64,000 bases of DNA from Metabacillus bambusae (GCF_017497975.1 NZ_JAGDEL010000009.1:1-64000); one strand, 5' to 3'; shown: positions 38,976-48,069, counted from the stretch's first letter. The notes: generated by a model from the letters alone, not told the origin. Made by a program: numbers and translations.

Positions 38976-40187
38976 ATGAATTTATTATGGGGAATATTTG
39001 GTATTTTAGTTGTTTTGGGTATTGCATTTCTTTTATCCAGTGGAAAGAAAGCGATTAATTTTAGAACAATAATTGGTGGCTTAGCGATCCAAATTATTTT
39101 TGCATTTATCGTGTTGAAGTGGGAAGCGGGAAGATCTGGGCTGGAATGGTTCACTTTAAGGGTCCAGGATATTATTAATTATGCAAATGAAGGAATTTCG
39201 TTTCTTTTTGGTCCACTAGCAAGCGGCGGGGAATTTGGATTAGTATTTGCTTTTCAAGTGTTAACAGTGATTATTTTCTTTTCATCGTTAATTTCAGTTT
39301 TATATTATTTAGGAATTATGCAATTGTTTATAAAAATCATTGGTGGTGGCTTATCAAAGCTTTTAGGAACGAGTCAGTCCGAATCAATATCAGCGGCTGC
39401 GAATATATTTGTTGGTCAAACAGAAGCACCACTTGTTATCAGACCATATTTAGCTAAAATGACGAAGTCAGAACTTTTTGCTGTAATGACGGGTGGACTT
39501 GCTTCTGTCGCAGGTTCTGTACTTGTCGGCTATGCCCTTTTAGGTGTACCACTTGAATACCTACTTGCAGCAAGCTTTATGGCTGCACCTGCAGGATTAG
39601 TTATGGCGAAAATAATGATGCCAGAGACAGAGAGATCAGCCGACTCAGATTTTGAGATCTCCAAAGATACAGAATCAGTAAATGTTATTGATGCAGCAGC
39701 ACGTGGTGCAAGTGACGGGTTAAAGCTTGCATTAAATGTTGGAGCGATGTTATTAGCATTTATTGCATTAATAGCTTTAGTTAATGGGATTTTGAGCGGT
39801 ATTGGTGGAATATTTGGTTTTGAAACTCTTTCACTTGAAGGAATTTTAGGAATCCTGTTCTCTCCGATTGCTTTTGCTGTGGGTGTACCCTGGTCAGAAG
39901 CAGTTACTGCGGGTAGCTTTATTGGACAAAAATTAGTATTAAATGAGTTTGTTGCCTATTCAGCATTTGCACCACAAATCGACCAATTGTCTGATAAAAC
40001 AGTAATTGTTGTAAGTTTTGCACTATGTGGCTTTGCTAATCTAAGCTCTATGGCAATTCTTCTTGGTGGCTTAGGTGAACTAGCACCAAATCGTCGCCCT
40101 GATATTGCAAGATTAGGTCTCCGTGCAGTAGCCGCGGGAATGTTAGCTTCCTTATTGAGTGCAGCAATAGCAGGTATGTTTATTTAA
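38976..40187 (+). CDS. Concentrative nucleoside transporter (NupC/CNT family)
   Basis: The protein has 403 residues from the ATG at 38976, chosen over an in-frame TTG at 38952 because GAGGTGA lies six bases before it. Family landmarks are [32 protein letters not shown] sequence (about 128-155) and the late [24 protein letters not shown] (about 347-370). It imports nucleosides with protons or Na+. The base preference cannot be read from sequence. It is a single-gene unit. Confidence 0.92.
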   Translation: MNLLWGIFGILVVLGIAFLLSSGKKAINFRTIIGGLAIQIIFAFIVLKWEAGRSGLEWFTLRVQDIINYANEGISFLFGPLASGGEFGLVFAFQVLTVIIFFSSLISVLYYLGIMQLFIKIIGGGLSKLLGTSQSESISAAANIFVGQTEAPLVIRPYLAKMTKSELFAVMTGGLASVAGSVLVGYALLGVPLEYLLAASFMAAPAGLVMAKIMMPETERSADSDFEISKDTESVNVIDAAARGASDGLKLALNVGAMLLAFIALIALVNGILSGIGGIFGFETLSLEGILGILFSPIAFAVGVPWSEAVTAGSFIGQKLVLNEFVAYSAFAPQIDQLSDKTVIVVSFALCGFANLSSMAILLGGLGELAPNRRPDIARLGLRAVAAGMLASLLSAAIAGMFI

Positions 40188-40193
40188 ATGAAA

Positions 40194-40243
40194 AGGGCAA
40201 CCCCAAAAGGTTCTGTTTAAGACCTTGTGGTTGCTCTTTTTTA
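40194..40243. terminator. Bidirectional terminator between convergent transporter genes
   Basis: AGGGCAACC and GGTTGCTCT with inner CAAAAGGT and ACCTTGTG form a long stem, A-rich on the left and T6 on the right. It serves the nucleoside transporter gene and, from the other side, the MFS gene. Confidence 0.85.
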
Positions 40244-40253
40244 GTGAATGATT

Positions 40254-41774
40254 CTATCCTTCATTTAGTGCCATCTTTTGTGGCCTTTTTTCTTTAACTG
40301 CTTCTCGCTTTGTATCTTCTTCTGCTGGGCCCACTCTCTTAATAAAGAATGCAAGGATTACTGCTATTAATGATAAGTATGTTGCCACAACGAAGGCATC
40401 ATTGATCCCTTGTATAGTTGCTTCTTTTAAAATAGATCCCATCTGCTCTTTAGCTTCAGGTGTTACACCAGTTGCTGTTGCTATTTCAGTTGCGTGTTTC
40501 TCTGTCTGATTGGACATAACTGTGACAAGAAAAGCTGTACCAAGTGCACCGGAAATTTGCTTGAATGTGTTAGACATAGCTGTTCCATGTGCATTTAATC
40601 GTTGTGGAAGCTGATTTAACCCTGCGGTCATAATCGGCATCATTAACATTGACATACCAAACATACGAGCAGTATATATGACTAATAAAAATGTATATGT
40701 GGTCGAGTCTGTCAGTTCACTGAATTCCCATGTTGTAACGGTGGTGATCGCTAAACCAATGACAGAGAGCCATCTTGCACCAATTTTATCAAAAATCCAC
40801 CCTGTAATCGGAGACATAATTCCCATTAAAATCGCCCCAGGCAATAACAATAACCCTGATTCAAGTGGCGTAAATCCGCGGATATTTTGTAAATAAATTG
40901 GCACTATAATCATTCCAGCAAACATTGCCATTGTGATTATGGCATTAATGATCGTTGTAAGTGTAAACATATTATATTGAAACACTCTAAATTCCAGCAT
41001 GGGGTTTTTGACAGTCATTTGTCGCCAAATAAATAAGGAAAGAGTAATAATACCAACAATAATGGCTGTTATGACTTCTACACTATTCCAACCTGAGTTA
41101 CCGGCACTACTAAATCCATATAATAACCCTCCAAAACCTAATGTGGAAAGAATGATTCCAGTGATATCAATCGTAGGATATGTTTGTTTCGTCACATTTT
41201 TAAGAAGGACTATAGCAATAAGAAAATCGATAATGGCAATTGGTAAAACGATATAGAATAATACTCTCCATGAATAATTTTGGACAATCCATCCAGAAAG
41301 TGTTGGACCAATAGCAGGAGCAAAAGTCACCGCTAACCCTATTAGCCCCATGGCTTGACCGCGCTTGGCTATGGGGAAGATTGTTAATATAACGATCATT
41401 AACAATGGCATAAGTATTCCTGCACCAGCTGCTTGCACAACTCTCCCAGTTAAAAGAATTGTGAAATCAGGGGCAATCGCACAAATGAGCGTACCGGCTG
41501 AAAATAACCCCATTGATGTCAAAAAGAGCTGTCTCGTCGTAAATCGTTCAATCAAAAAGGCTGTAACAGGGATTAACACTCCATTCACAAGCATATATCC
41601 TGTCGTTAACCACTGTGCTGTATTTGCAGACATATCCAAGTCTTTCATCATTTCTGGTAAGGCCACATTCATTAACGTTTGGTTTAAAATAGCTACAAAT
41701 GCGCCTAAAAGCATAACCGTAAGAATGGCGCCCTTTTTTATTTGCTGGCCTGAAATGTTCGCATCGTTGGTCAT
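40254..41774 (-). CDS. MFS drug exporter, DHA2 (14-helix) family
   Basis: The protein has 506 residues with 14 predicted membrane helices. Motif A-like sequence is FLIERFTTRQLFL (about 72-84). The antiporter motif C is GLAVTFAPAIGPTLSGW (about 145-161). It resembles LmrB/EmrB-type exporters that expel drugs or other amphiphiles using the proton gradient. No outer adaptor protein is encoded next to it. A strong SigA-type promoter with a 29-bp palindrome lies about 550 bp upstream, and a MITE sits between them, so the gene may have a long leader. AGGAGAGG precedes the ATG. Confidence 0.9.
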   Translation of the reverse strand: MTNDANISGQQIKKGAILTVMLLGAFVAILNQTLMNVALPEMMKDLDMSANTAQWLTTGYMLVNGVLIPVTAFLIERFTTRQLFLTSMGLFSAGTLICAIAPDFTILLTGRVVQAAGAGILMPLLMIVILTIFPIAKRGQAMGLIGLAVTFAPAIGPTLSGWIVQNYSWRVLFYIVLPIAIIDFLIAIVLLKNVTKQTYPTIDITGIILSTLGFGGLLYGFSSAGNSGWNSVEVITAIIVGIITLSLFIWRQMTVKNPMLEFRVFQYNMFTLTTIINAIITMAMFAGMIIVPIYLQNIRGFTPLESGLLLLPGAILMGIMSPITGWIFDKIGARWLSVIGLAITTVTTWEFSELTDSTTYTFLLVIYTARMFGMSMLMMPIMTAGLNQLPQRLNAHGTAMSNTFKQISGALGTAFLVTVMSNQTEKHATEIATATGVTPEAKEQMGSILKEATIQGINDAFVVATYLSLIAVILAFFIKRVGPAEEDTKREAVKEKRPQKMALNEG

Positions 41775-41923
41775 TTCTCATATCCTCTCCTTTTATTATA
41801 TTTTTTAAAAGAATGAAATGGTGTAGTTAGCAATACTTGTACTAGCATCTTCAATATGTTTTGACATTTCCTTCATAAATATGTTGAAAATTTCTATTGC
41901 TTAGCTTTTCTTGTTGTTTAATA

Positions 41924-42147
41924 AAGGCTGTTTTCGCAAACTTTGTTGCTAATTACCAAGTAATGCAGTGTGGTTGATTGCAGCGAGAGATGCTCGCTTT
42001 CCGCGGGGCGGGCGGTGAGCCTCCTCGGCGTAAACGCCTGCGGGGTCTCACCTGTCCCGCTGCTCCCGCAGGAGTCTCGCACTTCCGCTCCAATCAACTA
42101 TAAATAGTTTTCGTTTTAAAAGAAACAATCTCTTAGAAATGAGCCTT
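41924..42147. mobile_element. MITE, copy 1 (224 bp, target duplication AATA)
   Basis: Imperfect terminal inverted repeats begin AAGGCTGTTTTC and end GAAATGAGCCTT. The element is flanked on both sides by AATA. The GC-rich core (CGCTTTCCGCGGGGCGGGC and GGGGTCTCACC parts) can fold strongly. There is no coding capacity. The right-hand neighbour sequence to 42295 has no recognisable gene. Confidence 0.85.
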
Positions 42148-42561
42148 AATAAATGAAAGTTCTTGCTGTACTATGGTTAACGCTTTGGCATTCAACAGCA
42201 GTGCCTAGAAGCGCGTTGTGAACTTTACTAAACATGCGTACAGAGCTTCAATGATGGGTTATGTACATTACTCGTGACTTCATCCATTTACCTTAGTTAA
42301 TATTTCGTGATACGAAATATTAACGATTCTACATTATACGCCGCTTTGAATAAAAGTCAACAAATAGACCCTAATGGGTTTAAAGGAATATGTGAGAAAC
42401 GTGAGAAATCCTATAAAAAAGAAATTAAGTTCATCAAAGGGCAAATCCAATAAATGTAGTTTTTTTATGGGGAAATAATTGTTGTAAGGTCTCACCTGAA
42501 TTTTGTTCTGCAGTTAAAGGGTAGATCGTGAAGTTACAAAATGAATAAAGGAGATGATAGT
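42148..42561. other. Intergenic stretch, 414 bp
   Basis: It contains the palindrome and minus-strand promoter at 42296-42362. The short frames on either strand near 42155-42290 have early stops and no homologue I can name. A former regulator gene between this promoter and the MFS gene is possible but not visible. Confidence 0.4.
42296..42362 (-). promoter_or_regulatory. SigA-type promoter with a perfect 13-bp-arm palindrome
   Basis: GTTAATATTTCGT and ACGAAATATTAAC are exact inverted repeats around a three-base centre (42296-42324). On the minus strand TTGACT and TATAAT, 16 bp apart, lie directly upstream, so the palindrome covers the start of transcription. This is the layout of a repressor operator. 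The first gene on this strand is the MFS exporter. Confidence 0.7.
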
Positions 42562-42933
42562 ATGCCAGTTACGATCAAACGTATTTATGATGAAGTGTGT
42601 AAAGATGATGGTGTCCGTGTTCTTGTAGATAGATTATGGCCAAGAGGTCTTGCAAGGGAAAAGGTGAAAATTGACTATTGGATGAAACATGTAGCTCCAT
42701 CAACTCATTTACGTAAGTGGTTTTATCATGATCCTGTAAAATTTTGTGAATTTAAGGAGAGATATATAGAGGAGCTAATGAATGAAAAAGAAAAAAATTC
42801 ACAACTAGAAGAATTAAAGAATCTAGTAGCAGAGAATAGGAATGTAACATTAATATATTCTGCAAAGGATCAGAAGCATAATCAAGCAGTGGTTTTAAAG
42901 GAAATTCTAGAAAGGCAAAAAAAAACAAGATGA
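42562..42933 (+). CDS. DUF488-family protein (YeaO-like)
   Basis: The product has 123 residues from the ATG at 42562, which has AAAGGAGATG just upstream. An ATG at 42541 would place that site inside the gene. The family signature [12 protein letters not shown] is at about 24-35, with the later [20 protein letters not shown] (about 97-116). The function of DUF488 proteins is not established. It is cytoplasmic and monocistronic, with a terminator. Confidence 0.88.
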   Translation: MPVTIKRIYDEVCKDDGVRVLVDRLWPRGLAREKVKIDYWMKHVAPSTHLRKWFYHDPVKFCEFKERYIEELMNEKEKNSQLEELKNLVAENRNVTLIYSAKDQKHNQAVVLKEILERQKKTR

Positions 42934-42957
42934 CATAGTTCTAAAGTCATCTTGTTT
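42925..42957 (+). terminator. Terminator of the DUF488 gene
   Basis: ACAAGATGAC and GTCATCTTGT pair over an 11-base loop and are followed by TTC. The stem overlaps the stop codon region and the tail is short. Confidence 0.7.
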
Positions 42958-43214
42958 CACTTTACTTAATTATCGTTTAAATCTATTTACATTCGTATTT
43001 AATTGATTGGACAATTTATTAATCAAAGTTGAACGGGATACAACCTCTTCTATAGAAGCTGTTGTTTCTCTAGCCCCTTAAAAAAATAGATATATTTGTT
43101 TATCATACTTTTTATTTAGGAATAAAGGTGTGACTTTTGTCACGTTTCATTCCAATTTTAAGGATTTTAGTTAGCTGTTTTAGATGTATCATAGATTATG
43201 TGCATTTATTATCA
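42958..43214. other. Intergenic stretch
   Basis: No gene or site was recognised before the repeat at 43215. Confidence 0.4.
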
Positions 43215-43441
43215 AAGGCTGTTTTCGCAAACTTTGTTGCTATTAACCAAGTAAAGCGGTGTGGTTGATTGCAGCGAGAGTTGCTCGCTTTCCGCGGGGC
43301 TGGCGGCGGTGAGCCTCTTCGGCGTAAACGCCTGCATGAGTCTCACCTGTCCCGCTGCTCCTGCATGAGTCTCGCAATCCGTTCCAATCAACCTGAATTA
43401 GTTTTTGTTTTAAAAGCAACAATCTTTTAGAAAAGAGCCTT
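43215..43441. mobile_element. MITE, copy 2 (227 bp, target duplication ATCA)
   Basis: It has the same ends as the copy at 41924 (AAGGCTGTTTTC on the left, AAAAGAGCCTT on the right) and is flanked on both sides by ATCA. The right end is only 17 bp from the putative -35 element of sigY. Confidence 0.87.
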
Positions 43442-43458
43442 ATCAAAAAATATTTAAA

Positions 43459-43484
43459 TGAACGGTTAAAGGAAAACAAACGTC
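43459..43484 (+). promoter_or_regulatory. Candidate SigY (ECF) autoregulatory promoter
   Basis: TGAAC at 43459-43463 and CGTC at 43481-43484 are separated by 17 bp, 38 bp before the sigY start. This is the kind of ECF promoter described for sigY autoregulation in B. subtilis. The assignment rests on motif and place only. Confidence 0.55.
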
Positions 43485-43522
43485 TAATAGATAGAACAAA
43501 CAGAAAGGGGGCTTGTCATCGA

Positions 43523-44053
43523 TTGGATCAGGTAGAAGAGAGCAAACTAGTTAACGACGCAAAACGTGGGAACGATGAGGCGTTTACCGAACTGTTTCAG
43601 ATGAATTATAGGTTCTTATATAAATATTTAATCAAACTGACCCTTCACCCTGATCAGGCGGAAGATCTTATTCAAGAAACAATGCTAAAAGCATATGTCC
43701 ACCTTCAAAGCTTTAAGGGAGAATCAAAATATTCAACATGGCTTATTTCCATTGCATCCCGATTATTTATTGATCAACAACGAAAGGAAGTAAGGGATAA
43801 AAAGCGATATGAAAAGGTTAGAGATGACGTAAAACAAAAAATGAAATGGAATGTCATGATAAATGGACAGGAATGGACGATCTATCTGGAGTTGTTTGCA
43901 AGACTAGATCCAGATATTCGTACTCCTATTTTACTAAGACATTACTATGGATTCACGTATCCAGAAATTGCAAAGATACTCAATCTTAAAGAAGGTACAG
44001 TAAAAACCCGGGTTCACAATGGTCTAAAGCGGATAAGAAAGGAGTTGCAGTGA
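43523..44053 (+). CDS. sigY: ECF RNA polymerase sigma factor SigY
   Basis: The protein has 176 residues. Region 2 is at about 15-85 (FLYKYLIKLTLHPDQAEDLIQETMLKAYVHLQSFKGESKYSTWLISIASRL) and region 4 at about 120-172 (LDPDIRTPILLRHYYGFTYPEIAKILNLKEGTVKTRVHNGLKRIRKEL). The name comes from resemblance to B. subtilis SigY and from the downstream genes, which match its operon. It directs core polymerase to its own promoter and few others. The start is TTG with AAAGGGGG about 12 bases upstream, somewhat far. The stop overlaps the next start. Confidence 0.88.
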   Translation: MDQVEESKLVNDAKRGNDEAFTELFQMNYRFLYKYLIKLTLHPDQAEDLIQETMLKAYVHLQSFKGESKYSTWLISIASRLFIDQQRKEVRDKKRYEKVRDDVKQKMKWNVMINGQEWTIYLELFARLDPDIRTPILLRHYYGFTYPEIAKILNLKEGTVKTRVHNGLKRIRKELQ

Positions 44054-44385
44054 TGAAAGAGAACAATGAAGACGAATGGATCAGCCATTTAGTTAAGGAT
44101 TTGCAAAAGGTAGAGGAAATGCAAGAAACGGAAATTCCTGAAGCCTATCAACTAATGCATTCCCTAACGAAATTTAAAGCTGAACGTAAAAAGGCTTATA
44201 AACGGGAAATGGTAGCATTTTTAGTAACAGCTCTACTTATTCTAATTTCATACTCAACAATTGCCTTTAAAATGATGACTGTTTTTATATGGATTCAAGG
44301 GTTTGCATTGCTCTTAATTCCGATTATTTTTATGCTTGAAAAAAAACGAAGAAGGAAGCAGCGAAATGAGGTGACTATGTTTTGA
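44050..44385 (+). CDS. yxlC: YxlC-like negative regulator of SigY
   Basis: The product has 111 residues. A soluble acidic N-terminal part (1 to about 52) is followed by two membrane helices (about 56-74 and 78-96) and a basic tail. In B. subtilis YxlC and the next small proteins hold SigY inactive at the membrane, and this protein has the same size, layout and place. It overlaps sigY by four bases at GTGATGA, which points to coupled translation. Confidence 0.75.
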   Translation: MMKENNEDEWISHLVKDLQKVEEMQETEIPEAYQLMHSLTKFKAERKKAYKREMVAFLVTALLILISYSTIAFKMMTVFIWIQGFALLLIPIIFMLEKKRRRKQRNEVTMF

Positions 44386-44594
44386 TAATGGATATTGAAG
44401 TTTTAGTGGTGATTCTTCTAGTAGCACCTATCCTCCTTACTCAGGGCATTCTTTTATTTGTAGATGCAAAGAAAAAGGGGACATATTCTTGGTTTTGGGG
44501 TATATGGGGATTGATTCAATTTCCATGGCCGAGTTTGTTTTATTATTTCTTTGTGATTAGACCATATCGAAAAAGGTTTCGTAGGATCGAATAA
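44382..44594 (+). CDS. Small membrane protein of the sigY operon (YxlD/YxlE-like)
   Basis: The product has 70 residues with two hydrophobic helices (about 6-26 and 38-58) and a basic C-terminus (RPYRKRFRRIE). The helix pair and the PFW/RPY pattern are like PLDc_N-type small membrane proteins and the SigY anti-sigma components YxlD/YxlE. B. subtilis has two such genes here, and I find only one. TTG start, GAGGTGA seven bases upstream, overlapping the yxlC stop. Confidence 0.7.
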   Translation: MIMDIEVLVVILLVAPILLTQGILLFVDAKKKGTYSWFWGIWGLIQFPWPSLFYYFFVIRPYRKRFRRIE

Positions 44595-44694
44595 TAATAT
44601 AGATTAAGGGAAAATAAGTGGGAAAATTAAAAATAGTTTATTGTTGGCCAAAGATAGCGATGTAATATGGATAAAAATATTGATGCTAATAAAA

Positions 44695-44740
44695 TGCCCC
44701 CTACTTTAGGAGAAATCCTATTGTAGGGGGTGTTTTTTAT
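44695..44740 (+). terminator. Terminator inside the sigY gene group
   Basis: CCCCCTAC and GTAGGGGG pair over a 17-base interior (with TAGGA and TCCTA inside), followed by TGTTTTTT. It lies between the small membrane protein gene and yxlF, so the ABC genes may be expressed separately or by read-through. Confidence 0.85.
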
Positions 44741-44872
44741 TAGGTTTCCCCTACTATTACTGTAAAAGAGGTTCCTAGTCTAAATAAGGAAGCGCACATT
44801 TTCTATTTATAAAAACGATTGTTAAGTTCGTATCGTCATATAAGCATAAGAGGAAAAGCGGAGGTGTAACAG

Positions 44873-45775
44873 TTGATAACTGTAAACAATATTCATAAGC
44901 AGTTTGGTTCACAGCCTGTATTATCAGGGATGAGTTTCACGGTGAAGAAAGGGAGTATTGTTGGGCTACTGGGCCCGAATGGCTCTGGGAAAACGACGAT
45001 GATTAGGCTGTTGAACGGTGTGATTCAGCCGGAGCAAGGAACTATGAAAATTAACGGTTTTAACCCTTTGAATGATGGAAATGTAATCCGTCAAATGAGT
45101 GGTATTGTCACAGAGGGTGCAGGACTCTATCACGAAATGAGCGGAGAAGATAATCTATTATTTTTTTCACAAATTTATGGAGTCAGGAAAGCAATAAAAC
45201 GAGTGAATGAATTGCTTAAAGACTTTGATCTTTATGCCCATCGTAAAAAGAAAGTTGGAACATATAGCACTGGAATGAAGAAGCGACTTGCACTAGCGAA
45301 GGCACTGCTTCATAAGCCGAAGCTTTTATTTCTAGACGAACCAACAAACGGCCTTGATCCTGATGGAATAAGGGATGTTATGAAATATTTAACAAAACTG
45401 AATAAAACGGAGCAAACAACAATAATAATTTGCTCTCATGTTCTTCGGCAGTTGGAGGATATTTGCCACTCATATGTATTTATGGAGAAGGGAAGTGTCC
45501 TAGCACAGGGAACAAGGCAACAATTAGAGAAAGGCTTTATAACAGACATTTCGTTAAGGGTAGAAACCGGACTCAAATTGGATTCAACTGCATATTGTGG
45601 GTACCCTGTTGAACGGGTAAATGAAACTACGATACTCTTTACTCTTCCTTCAAAAAGGGAGATATCACCTTTATTAAATGAGATCTTAAAGGAAACCTGG
45701 GTACATTCAACAAACATTGAAAATATAAGCTTGGAGTCAATTTATTTTGAAGTGAGGCGGAGAAACGATGAATAA
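44873..45775 (+). CDS. yxlF: ABC transporter ATP-binding protein YxlF
   Basis: The protein has 300 residues. The ABC domain has Walker A GPNGSGKTT (about 35-43), signature YSTGMKKRLALAKAL (about 134-148) and Walker B LLFLDEPTNGLDPDG (about 154-168). A C-terminal accessory part (about 215-300) follows. It pairs with the permease encoded next, whose start lies eight bases inside this gene. The substrate is unknown. In B. subtilis this pair belongs to the sigY operon. TTG start behind GGAGGTG. Confidence 0.88.
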   Translation: MITVNNIHKQFGSQPVLSGMSFTVKKGSIVGLLGPNGSGKTTMIRLLNGVIQPEQGTMKINGFNPLNDGNVIRQMSGIVTEGAGLYHEMSGEDNLLFFSQIYGVRKAIKRVNELLKDFDLYAHRKKKVGTYSTGMKKRLALAKALLHKPKLLFLDEPTNGLDPDGIRDVMKYLTKLNKTEQTTIIICSHVLRQLEDICHSYVFMEKGSVLAQGTRQQLEKGFITDISLRVETGLKLDSTAYCGYPVERVNETTILFTLPSKREISPLLNEILKETWVHSTNIENISLESIYFEVRRRNDE

Positions 45776-46598
45776 AGGAATGGTGTGGATCATTGCAAAA
45801 AAAGATATAAAATCGATCCTTGCAATCAAGCAGATATTACTTCCAATGTTGATTTTACCAATAATGCTATGTGTTATAATGCCGGGTATTCTTGTTTATC
45901 TTCTTCAATCTAATAATCTTTCATTTCTAAACGAGATTGATCAAATGATGAGTTTAGTAGGGACAATACCTGGGGATGATGGGGAGTTAATAAGGAGTCT
46001 TCCGACTAAAGAGAGACAGGCGATTTATTTATTCGTAAATTACATGCTTCCGTCTATGTATCTGCTTGTACCAGTTATTTCTTCAATGATGATAGCTGCC
46101 AACAGTTTTGTCGGAGAAAAAGAGAGACGGACATTAGAAAGCTTGTTATTTGCGCCAATTGCGATCAAGGATTTGTTTATTGGTAAAATGCTTGCAGCCT
46201 TTATCCCATCGATGAGTATTTCGCTTGGAGGTTTTCTATTATGCTCATGTTTCATTAATATCCTTACTTATGGACAATTTGACCGTTTTCTCTTTTTGAC
46301 GGTGGATTGGCTGTTGTTTGTTTGTTGGGTTGTTCCTTCTCTTACAGCACTGACGATCTTACTTAATATTCTTATATCTGCACGTGTAAAGGGATTTCAA
46401 GAAGCACAACAAATAGGAGGAGCTACGGTCTTGCCAATAATCGGTCTATTACTAAGTCAGGTAAGCGGGTTATTTTTTTTCAATCCAACGATTATCCTTT
46501 TAATAGGTTTCACTCTCATTGTTTTATGCGTTTTTTTATTGATCAGAATTGCAAAAATGAATGAACGTCACATCCTGTTTGAAAAGCAGGTACATTGA
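45768..46598 (+). CDS. yxlG: ABC transporter permease YxlG
   Basis: The protein has 276 residues with about six membrane helices and the ABC-2 type layout: a first helix at about 20-45, a long extracellular loop and the FVGEKERRTLESLLFAPI cytoplasmic motif (about 111-128). It is the membrane partner of YxlF. It has no known substrate. The overlap with yxlF points to translational coupling. Confidence 0.85.
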   Translation: MNKGMVWIIAKKDIKSILAIKQILLPMLILPIMLCVIMPGILVYLLQSNNLSFLNEIDQMMSLVGTIPGDDGELIRSLPTKERQAIYLFVNYMLPSMYLLVPVISSMMIAANSFVGEKERRTLESLLFAPIAIKDLFIGKMLAAFIPSMSISLGGFLLCSCFINILTYGQFDRFLFLTVDWLLFVCWVVPSLTALTILLNILISARVKGFQEAQQIGGATVLPIIGLLLSQVSGLFFFNPTIILLIGFTLIVLCVFLLIRIAKMNERHILFEKQVH

Positions 46599-46635
46599 AA
46601 AGATAGGATATAGAACAGTAAATAGGATCACATTA

Positions 46636-46671
46636 TTAAAGAGTATCTGTAATTGCAGATGCTCTTTTTCA
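46636..46671 (+). terminator. Terminator of yxlFG
   Basis: AAGAGTATCTG and CAGATGCTCTT pair around TAATTG, followed by TTTC. Confidence 0.8.
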
Positions 46672-46819
46672 TTGCTTAGGAAATTAATCATGTATAATGT
46701 TTATGTATGAATGAACGAACATCTAGAGAAGTTCAGTTAAATGAATAAACCAGTAATTAAATAGTACTTATATTTAGTTATAACTAGATGAAAAGGACTT
46801 TTAAGAAAGGAAGTTTTAT

Positions 46820-47749
46820 GTGAAAACAAAAAATAGTAATAATCAAAAGGAACCATTAAGTAGAGGTAAAATATTGTGGCAATTAACCCGTCCTCATACA
46901 TTAACCGCATCATTTGTACCTGTATTGATTGGTACAGTGTTAGCTATGTTTTATATAGACCTTGATGCAAGTCTTTTTATAACGATGCTCTTATCTTGTT
47001 TATGGCTCCAAATTGCTACAAATCTGTTTAATGAATATTATGATTTCAAACGTGGGTTAGACACGGAGGACTCTGTTGGAATTGGAGGAGCCATCGTACG
47101 TCACGGAATGAAGCCGAAAACGGTTTTAAAGCTGGCATTGGGGTCATACGGAATTGCTCTATTATTAGGTGTATATATATGTATGAACAGTAGCTGGTGG
47201 TTAGCTCTTATTGGGGGGATAGGTATGTTAATAGGCTATTTATATACCGGTGGTCCTTTGCCTATCGCTTATACTCCTTTTGGAGAACTTTTGTCAGGAC
47301 TTTGTATGGGATCAATTTTTATTTTAATTTCCTTCTATATTCAAACAGGTACTCTTAATGTTCAAAGTATCCTTTTATCAATTCCAATCGGAATTTTAGT
47401 AGGGGCAATTAATTTATCAAATAATATTAGAGATATAGAAGAAGACACTAAGGGAGGGAGAAGGACTTTAGCTATTTTAATTGGGAGAAAAAGGGCCGTT
47501 TATTTACTAGGAGCAATGTTTTTAGTTTCATATTTTTGGGTTACTGGGTTAGTACTAGTTGAATTTGTGAGTCCATGGTTATTACTTGTTTTTCTAAGCT
47601 TCCCTAAGCCTGTTCAAGCATTAAAAGGCTTTTTAGGCGGTGCTCATTCTCCTGCACAGATGATTTTAGCAATGAAGGCAACTGCCCAGACAAATACTGT
47701 TTTTGGAATCCTTTTATCAATCGGATTATGTATTAGTTACGTTATATAG
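46820..47749 (+). CDS. menA: 1,4-dihydroxy-2-naphthoate polyprenyltransferase
   Basis: The protein has 309 residues and about eight or nine membrane helices of the UbiA superfamily. The two Asp-rich motifs that bind prenyl diphosphate and Mg2+ are NLFNEYYDFKRGLDTED (about 68-84) and NNIRDIEEDTKGGRRTLA (about 200-217). It joins the polyprenyl chain to DHNA in menaquinone synthesis at the membrane. It stands apart from the other men genes, as in B. subtilis. GTG start behind AAAGGAAG. Confidence 0.92.
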   Translation: MKTKNSNNQKEPLSRGKILWQLTRPHTLTASFVPVLIGTVLAMFYIDLDASLFITMLLSCLWLQIATNLFNEYYDFKRGLDTEDSVGIGGAIVRHGMKPKTVLKLALGSYGIALLLGVYICMNSSWWLALIGGIGMLIGYLYTGGPLPIAYTPFGELLSGLCMGSIFILISFYIQTGTLNVQSILLSIPIGILVGAINLSNNIRDIEEDTKGGRRTLAILIGRKRAVYLLGAMFLVSYFWVTGLVLVEFVSPWLLLVFLSFPKPVQALKGFLGGAHSPAQMILAMKATAQTNTVFGILLSIGLCISYVI

Positions 47750-47781
47750 CAGTTGTTGTCATAGGCCTGTAAAAATTAATT

Positions 47782-47975
47782 AAGGCTGTTTTCGCAAACT
47801 TTGTTGCTATTTAACAGGTAGTGAGGTGTGGTTGATTGCAGTGAGAGATGCTCGCTTTCCGCGGGGCGGGCGGTGAGCCTCCTCGGCGTAAACGCCTGTA
47901 TGAGTCTCGCAATCCGTTCCAATCAACCTTAAACAGTTTTCGTTTTAAAGCAACAGTCACTTAGAAAAGAGCCTT
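47782..47975. mobile_element. MITE, copy 3 (194 bp, internally shortened, target duplication AATT)
   Basis: It has the same ends as the copies at 41924 and 43215 and is flanked by AATT on both sides. About 30 bp of the GC-rich core (the CACCTGTCCCGCTGCTCC part) is missing. It lies directly after menA. Confidence 0.85.
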
Positions 47976-47984
47976 AATTAAAAA

Positions 47985-48037
47985 AATCCTCTGGAATTGT
48001 GTGTAACAGGACATTCACACAGGATTCCAGGGGATAT
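47985..48037 (-). terminator. Terminator of the peptide transporter gene
   Basis: ATCCTCTGGAAT and ATTCCAGGGGAT with inner TGTGT and ACACA form a long stem, and on the minus strand a T7 tract follows. Confidence 0.9.
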
Positions 48038-48069
48038 AAACAAATGCTCATACGAACAAGCAATGAAAT

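Noticed and set aside
42155-42290. Remnant of a regulator gene upstream of the MFS exporter
   Set aside because: All frames have early stops and no stretch resembles a helix-turn-helix protein.
45436-45717. Minus-strand frame opposite yxlF
   Set aside because: Shadow of the ABC ATPase gene.
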